Source of the DNA: Wolbachia endosymbiont (group A) of Anomoia purmunda
GTDB taxonomy: Bacteria; Pseudomonadota; Alphaproteobacteria; Rickettsiales; Anaplasmataceae
Assembly: GCF_947251545.1 (NCBI RefSeq)
Contig: NZ_OX366362.1
Span: forward strand, 620,001-684,000
Direction of reading: 5' to 3'
Length of the DNA: 64,000 nt
This document shows positions 40,577 to 49,192 of this stretch, piece by piece. The notes under the pieces are model-generated. The model was given only the letters and a program-made list of their open reading frames with translations. It did no database searches and was not told the origin of the DNA. The position numbers were made by a program, and so were the translations under genes. Numbering within the stretch: the first letter of the stretch is position 1; the number at the start of each line of letters is the position of its first letter.

Positions 40577-41886
40577 CATACGCGTCAAGTTAAGAAGCAA
40601 GGGTAAGAAAATTCAATGAACTTAAGGTGGATACTCTAGTTTTTCTATATCTATCTTTCACAGAAAATTGTGACCAGTCTGTGGTAAGTTTTTTCAGGAA
40701 AATTCTCAAATTATTAATTTTACTGCTTAACGCTAAAAACAACTCCCTAATCCTTCTTTTTAATTCAATGAATGCCTTTGTTAAACTCAGCTCTGTATTC
40801 TCTTTCAGTTTTATACAACCAACTATTCCATGAAATATAAGAATTGCGCACAATTTAGCGTATAGTTCACATAATACTCTGTATGGTTTTCCTTTAAGTT
40901 CGTCAAGCCTGATGTGACTCTTATACAATTTAAATAATAATTCAATCTGCCATCTTACCCTGTAAACTGTTAATACTTGTTCAGCGCTGATTTTACTCTC
41001 TGGAACGTTAGTTATGAATATCGACCAATCCAGCAATTTTTGATTCTTTTGAGAAGATGTATATCCATGTGATTTTGCTAACTTATTAGCCCTTCTTCTT
41101 CTAATTATAGACTGTTCTTCAGTTAATTTTTGACATATAATTCTCACTTTAATTTTTACTTCTTTTCCTAATAGCACTTCCATCTCTAGAAGGGATTGAC
41201 CTTCTAAACATTCCAACAACTCTATTTTTTGATTTGTTTCTATATCATATATATTGGTATCAGACTTATAACGACTAACAAAATATGCACCTGCTTCATC
41301 AATCTGTTTAAAAGAACTAGGCACAAAGTAGCACAAATCAAATATTAGCAAATCATTGGCTGATAAACCGTTCAGATAATCCCTATAACCTTGATCCGAC
41401 CTTATTCCTTCTATTAAATTTAACTTATCTAGCGCTTGGTTCAGGTAATCAAAGACTAACTGCAGCTTTATTCCTGATTTGGTATTACTCTCACAATCTC
41501 TATAGCTACTCCCATATCCTTTGTACATATCTTCCATGCTACTGGGCAGGCTAATATAATCCAAACCCTGTTTTGTAATTTCTATCGAGTCTTCATTTAG
41601 CAATTGGCACATTGTTTCTATGCTGCAATCACCAACTCCTATGTTACCAAAAACCATAGCTTTTATGAATGATGAGCCATTAAGTTTTCTCTTTCTTTTT
41701 ATAAAACCTACTGCAATTGATATTTCGTCTGCTTTTTCATTAAAGAATTCATTGAGGTCTTTTGATAAGCAAGTTATTCTGTCCATTGTAAGTTCTCTCA
41801 TTCACATATCCAAGAGAACTTATACCTTATTCTTTTCCTTCACTCTATCAATTTTACTTACACTTTTCCTTAACTTGATGCGTATG
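40577..41886 (-). mobile_element. IS4-family element, copy D (internally deleted)
   Basis: 1310 bp, same 135 bp deletion as copy B. The 5' inverted repeat has a C-to-T change (TTGATGCGTATG). There is no target duplication: in element orientation the flanks are ...CTTGTATAAC and GAAGTCTAAAG.... Confidence 0.92.
40590..41801 (-). pseudogene. IS4 transposase, catalytic Asp deleted (copy D)
   Basis: 403 codons. Lacks the 45 residues that include the first catalytic Asp (KLLDSS), so inactive by inference. It has the A/E-type C-terminal end with stop, unlike copy B, so the two deleted copies differ at the right end. Confidence 0.88.
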
Positions 41887-41954
41887 GTTATACAAGCTGT
41901 GCGCGTAGGAATACATGAACCAACACGTGGAAATGAGGAAAAATTGTAAGTCAT
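41887..41954 (-). pseudogene. 5' part of the small gene split by IS4 copy D
   Basis: ATG at 41954 reads MTYNFSSFPRVGSCIPTRTA, then meets the IS. AAGGAT-type ribosome site just upstream and the shared promoter (TATAAT at 41990-41985 on the minus strand). Confidence 0.7.
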
Positions 41955-42050
41955 AAAAATCCTTTAAAAAGCAACTATTGAATTATTATAGGATAAAAAA
42001 GTTAATGATTTAATAATTCTAAGATTAAAATTAGCATATACAAAATTCTT
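41955..42050 (-). promoter_or_regulatory. Shared promoter/leader, member 1
   Basis: About 95 bp alignable with those upstream of 42698 and 43454: GCTAATTTT..., ATTATTAAAT..., TATAAT (41990-41985), ...AATAGT..., AAAGGATTTTT, then ATG. The -10 lies 30 bp from the start codon. Confidence 0.7.
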
Positions 42051-42113
42051 AATTTACAGTACACTTCAAAATACGACTTTAACGTAGCAGATATTGGAGT
42101 TGAAAGGTTTTGT

Positions 42114-42240
42114 CATAGCGGAATAATGATAAGATTCTCATAAGGATTGTAACACATACCATAATAATTATGATACATATCAAAATGGTTATGACATGGA
42201 TTAGAGGATAGTTCTCCAATAGAATTATCTTAAACTACTG
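42114..42240 (-). pseudogene. Remnant of a His/Cys-rich small gene
   Basis: Reads NPCHNHFDMYHNYYGMCYNPYE on the minus strand, a close match to the C-terminal end of the gene at 43170 (CHNHFDMCHNYHDTCHNPYD). No start or promoter of its own in this stretch; a part of the sequence (42114-42139) is repeated again at 42954-42979. Result of local duplication and decay. Confidence 0.55.
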
Positions 42241-42251
42241 CCACAGTAGGC

Positions 42252-42698
42252 TTAAAATAAGTCTAGAGATGCTTCTCCAGTTTTTACAACTTCGTGCGTA
42301 CCAAATTCTGTCTCAACTGCAGCTGTAGCTCCAATTCCAGTTCTAATTCCAGTTCCCAAATGATATGGTGGTATATTTACCACTACTGTGTTACCAGAAT
42401 CGTGAGCATGATACCACGCTGCTTCGTGACTACTGTGACATGGCTGATGACAATGCTTAAAATGTGAATGATGATTATCTTGGCATGGAATATGATTATG
42501 CTTGAAGGGCATGCATAAATTAGGAATATGATGATCACCTATAAGGCAGAACTTGTACACGGCTGTGCAGTTCTTGTCAAGGCAAGACTTATCTTCAGAT
42601 TTATCATATATGCATGCTGATTTGGAATCTGAGGAACAAGGTACATCGGTATTATGAGAGTGAACGTTGTACGGTTGTGAAATTGAATAGCGAGTCAT
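42252..42698 (-). CDS. His/Cys-rich small protein, unknown function
   Basis: 148 residues, not recognised. About 20 His and 11 Cys, concentrated at 70-100 (MPFKHNHIPCQDNHHSHFKH, CHQPCHSSHEAAWYHAHD), which suggests metal binding. The tail is hydrophobic/neutral (NIPPYHLGTGIRTGIGATAA). No signal peptide is obvious. ATG at 42698 follows AGGATTTTTT and the shared leader. Same orientation and leader as the genes at 41954 and 43454. Function should not be guessed beyond possible metal or nucleic-acid binding. Confidence 0.7.
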   Translation of the reverse strand: MTRYSISQPYNVHSHNTDVPCSSDSKSACIYDKSEDKSCLDKNCTAVYKFCLIGDHHIPNLCMPFKHNHIPCQDNHHSHFKHCHQPCHSSHEAAWYHAHDSGNTVVVNIPPYHLGTGIRTGIGATAAVETEFGTHEVVKTGEASLDLF

Positions 42699-42795
42699 AA
42701 AAAATCCTAAAAAAAATAACTATTATGTTATTGTATAATAAAATAATTAATAATTTAATAATTTTAAGACTAAAATTGGCATATTCAAAGTCCTC
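42699..42795 (-). promoter_or_regulatory. Shared promoter/leader, member 2
   Basis: Homologous to the leaders at 41955 and 43455; the -10 is TACAAT (42735-42730 on the minus strand), 32 bp before ATG. Ribosome site TTAGGAT. Confidence 0.7.
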
Positions 42796-42829
42796 TTTTC
42801 AGCCGTTATACAAGTAATATAGCTAACCC

Positions 42830-42915
42830 AAGAAAGGTTTCCCTACGTCATACCGCCGCGGCGCTAACTAGTAGCGGAATGACGGTTTTTCAAATTGTAG
42901 GTAAACCTAAGCCAC
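42830..42915. repeat. Palindromic repeat
   Basis: ACGTCATACCGCCGCGGCGC...GCGGAATGACGG palindrome. The remaining gap to 43169 holds a diverged copy of 42114-42139 and no gene I can support. Confidence 0.7.
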
Positions 42916-43169
42916 TTTAGCTATAGATATTAGAGTTTAGAAATTTTACTATGAGCAGAATAATGATAAGATTCCAAGAAGGAGCTGTCAGTAGTCAAAT
43001 TAGTTGTGTTGCTGAAATAAATTTTGGTAGAACTGCTATAGCCACTGCGAATAACAACTTGCTTATCCTCTCAAGCAAAATGTGAAACACATGGGTTGAA
43101 TAACACCCATGTGCTCTTGGAAGCGCGTATAGCTAGACACGCGTTTATGAGTTGTTTAAAAACAATCTT

Positions 43170-43454
43170 CTAGCAAAAAAACCCAAATCCATCATAAGGA
43201 TTGTGGCATGTATCATGGTAATTATGACACATATCAAAATGGTTATGACATGGATTAATAACATAAGGTCCCTGTGCAGGCGTATAAGGCGTACACACTG
43301 GTAAAGTTGGTACTGGCAAGTTAGAAGCTGTACATGGATTAATAACATAAGGTCCCTGTGCAGGCGTATAAGGCGTATACACTGGTAAAGCTGATGCTGG
43401 CAAGTTAGAAGCTGTATATGGTAGTTTTGGTAAATTACTGTAATTAGAAAACAT
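43170..43454 (-). CDS. Pro-rich repeat protein with His/Cys tail
   Basis: 94 residues, not recognised. Two copies of a 28-residue unit (84 bp DNA repeat; PVYTPYTPAQGPYVINPC core), rich in Pro, Tyr and Thr, then a His/Cys tail (CHNHFDMCHNYHDTCHNPYD) and a terminal GFGFFC. Same promoter/leader as the two genes downstream of it. The tail's CHN..CHN..CHN spacing again suggests metal binding or disulfide use. Confidence 0.7.
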   Translation of the reverse strand: MFSNYSNLPKLPYTASNLPASALPVYTPYTPAQGPYVINPCTASNLPVPTLPVCTPYTPAQGPYVINPCHNHFDMCHNYHDTCHNPYDGFGFFC

Positions 43455-43550
43455 AATAATCCTTAAAAAAATACTATGAAATTATTATAAATTAAAATGA
43501 TTAAAAATTTAATAACTTTGATTATAAATCTAGCATATCAACTAACGATA
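43455..43550 (-). promoter_or_regulatory. Shared promoter/leader, member 3
   Basis: Aligns with the leaders at 41955 and 42699. TATAAT at 43490-43485 on the minus strand, 31 bp before ATG; TAAGGAT ribosome site. Confidence 0.7.
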
Positions 43551-43566
43551 TGATTTAAATTTTCTT

Positions 43567-45282
43567 TCAATTCCACTGTATCTTCGCCAATTTTGCATAT
43601 AGCCCGTCTTTACTCATTAGAGAGTCATGAGTTCCTACTTCTTCTACTTTTCCATGATTAATTACTATAATCTTGTCAGTTTTAAGTGCGGTTGATAGTC
43701 TGTGCGTAATTACGATTGTTGTTCTGTTTTGCATTAACTTGCTCAATGCTTTTTGCACGAGGTTCTCACTTTTATAATCAAGGGCAGAGGTTGCTTCATC
43801 CAGTATTAAAACCTGAGGGTTTTTGAGTATGGCTCTTGCTATTATAATACGTTGTTTTTGTCCTTCAGAAAGTTTTAATCCTCTTTTTCCTACAAATGTA
43901 TCAAATTTATCAGGCAGCTTATCAATAAATTCCATCGCATAAGCGCTGATAGCTGCTTGCTTCACTTCCTCATATTCAGCACCCGGTTTGCCATATAGTA
44001 TATTTTCCATTATTGAGCAAGAAAATATCATGTGATCTTGTGGCACTAAGCCAAACAACGATCTGAGGTCATTTAGCGCAATTGACTTAATATTGTGCCC
44101 ATCGATAGTAATGCTACCTTTGTTTGGATCATGAAAACGGAGCAGAAGCTTTAAAATGGTGCTTTTACCACTGCCAGATGGTCCAACAATTGATACTGCT
44201 TGACCTGCCTCTATAGAAAATGATACGTTATTTAACGCTGGCTTATCAGACTGAGATTCATAAAAAAATGTTACGCCATTAAACGAAATTCCTTTTTGAA
44301 CACTACAAATTTTTATAGGATCATCGGGATCTGCTATAGAGCTTTTCATATTTTTAAATTCAAATAAACGCTCTACTATTCCAAGACCTCGTTGTAAATC
44401 ACTGATATTATCGCTCAAATTATTTATAGCTCCTGCTGCGAGCGCTGAATAAAACACAAATGAGGAGAGTTTTCCAATAGTTATATTATTGCTTAAGACT
44501 TCTTTAATACCAAAAAAGAGCAAAACAACTAGTGAACCTATGACACACGTGATAACTAGAGTTACTAGAATAGCACGCAAGAGTACTAATTTTACGTATG
44601 ATTTTGATACTGAGTTTAAATACTCCTTAAAACGGATTTTTTCATTTTCTTCGAGTACGAACGATTTGATAGTCACTATAGATCTAAAATTTTCCTCACT
44701 AAATGACGCAAGCTCACTTAATTTATCCTGGGCAAAGCGTGCATAGCTACGCACTTTTTTTCCAAGTGAGGTCATGATAATCAGTAGTATAGGTATTATT
44801 GCGGCTGCATACGCAGTTAGTTGTATATTTGTATACAATAACATAGCAACACTACCAATCAGAATCACAAAATTTCGTAATATGGTTAGTAAGCTGCTGT
44901 TTATTATTGATTGCAGCACAGAGGTATCAGTAATCAATGCTGAAATAACATCTTGTACGCCTGTGTTCTCAAAGAAACTTGGTTGCAAGTTAGTGATACT
45001 GCTATATAAGTCATATCTGATTCTTGCGATAACTTTCTCGCTGCCAATGCCAATGAAATATAACCGAGTAAATGCAGTGAGAGAAATGGCTAAAACTATA
45101 AGTATTGCAACTAATAGTTTGGTAGTAAAATCGTGCTCTGTGCCAGAATCAATTATATTGCTTAAGCCTCTGCCAAAGAGAAGAATCGTTAAAGCTGAAA
45201 ATAAAACTGCAATAAAAGCTATGATGAAATAAGATAGATTAGGCTTTATATAGTAAAATAACTGCCTAATATTAGATCGCAT
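43567..45282 (-). CDS. ABC transporter, MsbA/lipid-exporter-like half transporter
   Basis: 571 residues: membrane domain with six helices (1-310), then an ATPase domain: Walker A GPSGSGKSTIL, Q-loop GLVPQDHMIF, signature KLSEGQKQR, Walker B VLILDEATSALD, switch His in VITHRLS. Works as a homodimer. The MsbA-type arrangement would suit lipid export, yet Wolbachia lacks lipopolysaccharide, so the cargo is uncertain (lipid or peptide). Ends just after the small-gene cluster in the same direction. Confidence 0.88.
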   Translation of the reverse strand: MRSNIRQLFYYIKPNLSYFIIAFIAVLFSALTILLFGRGLSNIIDSGTEHDFTTKLLVAILIVLAISLTAFTRLYFIGIGSEKVIARIRYDLYSSITNLQPSFFENTGVQDVISALITDTSVLQSIINSSLLTILRNFVILIGSVAMLLYTNIQLTAYAAAIIPILLIIMTSLGKKVRSYARFAQDKLSELASFSEENFRSIVTIKSFVLEENEKIRFKEYLNSVSKSYVKLVLLRAILVTLVITCVIGSLVVLLFFGIKEVLSNNITIGKLSSFVFYSALAAGAINNLSDNISDLQRGLGIVERLFEFKNMKSSIADPDDPIKICSVQKGISFNGVTFFYESQSDKPALNNVSFSIEAGQAVSIVGPSGSGKSTILKLLLRFHDPNKGSITIDGHNIKSIALNDLRSLFGLVPQDHMIFSCSIMENILYGKPGAEYEEVKQAAISAYAMEFIDKLPDKFDTFVGKRGLKLSEGQKQRIIIARAILKNPQVLILDEATSALDYKSENLVQKALSKLMQNRTTIVITHRLSTALKTDKIIVINHGKVEEVGTHDSLMSKDGLYAKLAKIQWN

Positions 45283-45354
45283 CGTATTTTAAAGTTTCTA
45301 AAGTTAAGTATATAGATTTTAGTTTCAGGGGAAAGGGGAAAGGTGTAGCACAAT

Positions 45355-45465
45355 AGCTAACGTCATACCGCGAATGAATCGCGGTATGACGGTTCGCGGC
45401 GGCATGACGATAAGCTCGTCATCCCGCTACTTGTTAGCGGCTAAGAGATACCGCGGCGGCATAGC
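45355..45465. repeat. Palindromic repeats
   Basis: TACCGCGAATGAATCGCGGT palindrome and CGTCATCCCGCTACTTGTTA arms between msbA-like and Rpn genes. Confidence 0.75.
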
Positions 45466-45531
45466 TATCTTCAAAAATATGGTTGAATAATTGTTAATAA
45501 TAGTGTATAATTATTAATATTTTTAAGCACT

Positions 45532-46413
45532 TTGGCTATGGCTTTATCTAAGTTTCTCGACCCTAAGCTGGATTTGACCTTCAAAAAAATCTTTGGCACT
45601 GAAAAAAATAAGAATATTCTTATCCATTTTTTGAATGATATTTTAGGATGTACTGAAGTCAATACTATACAAGAAGTAGAATTCTTAAGCACCATTATGG
45701 ACCCTGAAATTGCTTCTTATAAACAAAGGATTGTTGATGTTCTTTGCAGGGATTCTAGTGGGAACAGGTATATAATTGAGATGCAGCTCACTCGTGATAA
45801 AGGCTTTGAAAAACGTGCACAACTTTATGCTGCTAAGGCTTACTCAAGACAAGCTGATAAATCTGGTAAATACGTTGATTTAAAGAAGATTTTCTTTATC
45901 GCGATTTCAAATTGTACCTTATTCCCTGATAAGCTTGACTATATATCTAGCCATACCATAAGAGATGAGAAAACCAATGAGCATGACTTAAAAGATTTTC
46001 AATTTATCTTCATAGAGCTGCCAAAATTTCCTAAGAGTAGAGAAGAACAACTAGAAAGTGTAGTAGACCGTTGGCTATTTTTTTTCAAATATGCAGATGA
46101 AACAACGGACGAAGATCTCAGAAAAATTGCGAAAAAATCACCAATAATAAAGTTAGCATATGATGAATTAGATAAGTTTCACTGGAATGAAAAAGATCTA
46201 GTAGATTATGAAGAAAGAATAATGGATCTGCGCACAGAAGAAGCCATTCTTGAATACAGGCTTGATCTTGCTAAAGAGGAAGGTAGAGAGGAAGGTAGAA
46301 AAGAAAGGGAAATTGAAGTTGCAAAAAAAATGCTAGTCAATAGTATTGATGTTAACACTATTGTCAAGTGTACTGGCCTTTCCATGAGTAAGATTGAAGA
46401 ATTGCAGAATTAA
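45532..46413 (+). CDS. Rpn-family PD-(D/E)XK nuclease/putative transposase (1)
   Basis: 293 residues (TIGR01784-like). N-terminal MALSKFLDPKLDLTFKKIFG; the catalytic PD-(D/E)XK elements appear as IVDVLCRD followed by YIIEMQL (Asp...Glu-x-Gln/Lys type). C-terminal charged helix with EEGREEGRKEREIEVAKKML. Rpn proteins are recombination-promoting nucleases of uncertain mobility. Two starts (45532, 45538) are possible; the paralogue at 57259 begins MALSKF, favouring 45538. Close paralogue on the other strand at 58176-57259. Confidence 0.85.
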   Translation: MAMALSKFLDPKLDLTFKKIFGTEKNKNILIHFLNDILGCTEVNTIQEVEFLSTIMDPEIASYKQRIVDVLCRDSSGNRYIIEMQLTRDKGFEKRAQLYAAKAYSRQADKSGKYVDLKKIFFIAISNCTLFPDKLDYISSHTIRDEKTNEHDLKDFQFIFIELPKFPKSREEQLESVVDRWLFFFKYADETTDEDLRKIAKKSPIIKLAYDELDKFHWNEKDLVDYEERIMDLRTEEAILEYRLDLAKEEGREEGRKEREIEVAKKMLVNSIDVNTIVKCTGLSMSKIEELQN

Positions 46414-46511
46414 GTGTGAATGGTTACGAAAAATATAAGTTTTTGCGATAAACGACATAATGCCCGATTGCAGAACTTACTATTTTGTAAAACCGGGAGT
46501 GTTAAATAAAC

Positions 46512-47956
46512 CATACGCGTCAAGTTAAGAAGCAAGGGTAAGAAAATTCAATGAACTTAAGGTGGATACTCTAGTTTTTCTATATCTATCTTTCACAGAA
46601 AATTGTGACCAGTCTGTGGTAAGTTTTTTCAGGAAAATTCTCAAATTATTAATTTTACTGCTTAACGCTAAAAACAACTCCCTAATCCTTCTTTTTAATT
46701 CAATGAATGCCTTTGTTAAACTCAGCTCTGTATTCTCTTTCAGTTTTATACAACCAACTATTCCATGAAATATAAGAATTGCGCACAATTTAGCGTATAG
46801 TTCACATAATACTCTGTATGGTTTTCCTTTAAGTTCGTCAAGCCTGATGTGACTCTTATACAATTTAAATAATAATTCAATCTGCCATCTTACCCTGTAA
46901 ACTGTTAATACTTGTTCAGCGCTGATTTTACTCTCTGGAACGTTAGTTATGAATATCGACCAATCCAGCAATTTTTGATTCTTTTGAGAAGATGTATATC
47001 CATGTGATTTTGCTAACTTATTAGCCCTTCTTCTTCTAATTATAGACTGTTCTTCAGTTAATTTTTGACATATAATTCTCACTTTAATTTTTACTTCTTT
47101 TCCTAATAGCACTTCCATCTCTAGAAGGGATTGACCTTCTAAACATTCCAACAACTCTATTTTTTGATTTGTTTCTATATCATATATATTGGTATCAGAC
47201 TTATAACGACTAACAAAATATGCACCTGCTTCATCAATCTGTTTAAAAGAACTAGGCACAAAGTAGCCCAAATCAAATATTAGCAAATCATTGGCTGATA
47301 AACCGTTCAGATAATCCCTATAACCTTGATCCGACCTTATTCCTTCTATTAAATTTAACTTATCTAGCGCTTGGTTCAGGTAATCAAAGACTAACTGCAG
47401 CTTTATTCCTGATTTGGTATTACTCTCACAATCTCTATAGCTACTCCCATATCCTTTGTACATATCTTCCATGCTACTGGGCAGGCTAATATAGCTACTA
47501 TCCAATAGCTTAATGCTTCTAAATTGCTTCAAAATTCTGCAATCAACCTGTAAGCTGTTTTTAAATAAAACTAAAGATTCATTATACATTCTTTTCATAA
47601 ATTCCACTGCTTCTTCAGTAAATCTAAAATCCAAACCCTGTTTTGTAATTTCTATCGAGTCTTCATTTAGCAATTGGCACATTGTTTCTATGCTGCAATC
47701 ACCAACTCCTATGTTACCAAAAACCATAGCTTTTATGAATGATGAGCCATTAAGTTTTCTCTTTCTTTTTATAAAACCTACTGCAATTGATATTTCGTCT
47801 GCTTTTTCATTAAAGAATTCATTGAGGTCTTTTGATAAGCAAGCTATTCTGTCCATTGTAAGTTCTCTCATTCACATATCCAAGAGAACTTATACCTTAT
47901 TCTTTTCCTTCACTCTATCAATTTTACTTACACTTTTCCTTAACTTGACGCGTATG
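46512..47956 (-). mobile_element. IS4-family insertion sequence, copy E (complete)
   Basis: 1445 bp with terminal inverted repeats and an 11 bp target duplication GTTAAATAAAC (46501-46511 and 47957-47967). Inserted at the left edge of a broken IS256 element. Confidence 0.95.
46525..47871 (-). CDS. IS4-family DDE transposase (copy E)
   Basis: 448 residues, as copy A with one visible difference: Cys to Gly next to the second catalytic Asp (LIFDLGYF). DDE motifs retained. Confidence 0.92.
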   Translation of the reverse strand: MRELTMDRIACLSKDLNEFFNEKADEISIAVGFIKRKRKLNGSSFIKAMVFGNIGVGDCSIETMCQLLNEDSIEITKQGLDFRFTEEAVEFMKRMYNESLVLFKNSLQVDCRILKQFRSIKLLDSSYISLPSSMEDMYKGYGSSYRDCESNTKSGIKLQLVFDYLNQALDKLNLIEGIRSDQGYRDYLNGLSANDLLIFDLGYFVPSSFKQIDEAGAYFVSRYKSDTNIYDIETNQKIELLECLEGQSLLEMEVLLGKEVKIKVRIICQKLTEEQSIIRRRRANKLAKSHGYTSSQKNQKLLDWSIFITNVPESKISAEQVLTVYRVRWQIELLFKLYKSHIRLDELKGKPYRVLCELYAKLCAILIFHGIVGCIKLKENTELSLTKAFIELKRRIRELFLALSSKINNLRIFLKKLTTDWSQFSVKDRYRKTRVSTLSSLNFLTLAS

Positions 47957-48020
47957 GTTAAATAAACTGTGTCAAACCAAGAAATAAAAATATAATTGAT
48001 ATAAAAAATGGAGGTTTGAC

Positions 48021-48944
48021 ATGAGTCAAAAAATAGCAAATAGAACTGCCGGTTTGGTAGATTACAAAGAACTGGAAGCAAATATACTGTCATCAATAAG
48101 GGAAGGCAGACCATTAACAGGAAGAGATGGTGCATTAACGCCATTTATAAAAAGACTGTTGGAGGCGAGTCTGGAAGGTGAAATAGAAAACCACTTGTTG
48201 GCTGAAAGCGAAGAAAATAATCGCAGAAACGGAAGGAATGGAAAGACTTTACGTACAAGTGCAGGTTCATTTGAGCTTTTGACGCCAAGAGATAGGGAAG
48301 GAAGTTTCGAACCACAAATAGTCAAAAAAAGGCAAACAAACTTACATCCAGAGCTTGAAACGAAGATTTTGAGCAGTGGTATGGGCTATAGAGATATAGC
48401 GTCACATGTTGAGGAAATTTATGATCACAAAATATCGGCGGCGGAGATATCAAGTATTACTGACAAATTGCTACCAGTAATCAATGAATGGCGCAGTCGT
48501 CCGCTGCAATCTGTATATCCGATAGTGTTCATGGTTTTTTAAAGTCAAAGAGGACGGGCATTGCGTAAGTAAATGCATGTATAACATATTAGGCATAGAT
48601 CAAAATGGTAAAAAAGAAGTATTAGGTTTTTATTTGGCTGAAAGTGAAGGAGCTAACTTCTGGTTGGGAGTGCTAAATGATCTCAAAGAAAGAGGAGTAG
48701 AAGATATCCTGATTGCCTGTGTAGATGGGCTAAAAAGCTTTCCTGCTGCGATAAATAGTGTATTTCCTAATGCAGAGGTACAGCTATGTGTGGTGCATCA
48801 GATACGCAATTCTCTAAAATATGTATCTAGCAAAGATGTAAAGATTTTTATGAGTGATTTAAAAAAAGTATATCAGGCTTCAAGTAGAGAAATAGCTGAA
48901 AATTATCTGCTTGAGTTGGAAGAAAAAGGGGGAGATGGTATGAA
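48021..48944 (+). pseudogene. IS256-family (Mutator-type) transposase, broken and truncated
   Basis: The first frame (48021-48542) ends at PIVFMVF; the second, open from 48538, resumes FFKVKEDGHCVSKCMYNIL and runs to about 48927 within IACVDGLKSFPAAI...LCVVHQIRNS. In intact relatives the junction reads FLDAMFFKV, so a short deletion removed the first catalytic Asp region and shifted the frame. The C-terminal third with the last catalytic Glu is missing, cut near the start of the next IS110 element. ATG has GGAGG 7 bases upstream. Confidence 0.88.
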
Positions 48945-49192
48945 TAAGTATTGCTTGGTTGGAAGCAAGAGAAGATAATAACTTCTCAGAGTGGATAGGT
49001 GGCAGGTTGGATGTTTTTCTGAAGCACTTTCTGCCCAGGGAGTAGAAAAAAGACTTCGTGGGGGAGATTAACTGCTCCTGCCACCGAAAATCATCGTGAG
49101 GCTCACAAAATGTGATGACCTCGTATAGGAGTTTGGAACAACCGGCAATATTCTACTCTGATATATTGAAATATGCAATTGGAGGAAAAAAT
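48945..49192 (+). other. Non-coding left part of IS110-family element 2
   Basis: About 250 bp between the IS256 relic and the transposase start, with no ORF. GC-richer patches (GGTGGCAGGTTGG, CTGCTCCTGCCACC, which pair as GGTGGCAGG/CCTGCCACC at about 49000 and 49078) suggest a folded RNA. Could encode the element's bridge RNA; inference only. The exact left boundary is not visible because there is a single copy. Confidence 0.4.
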
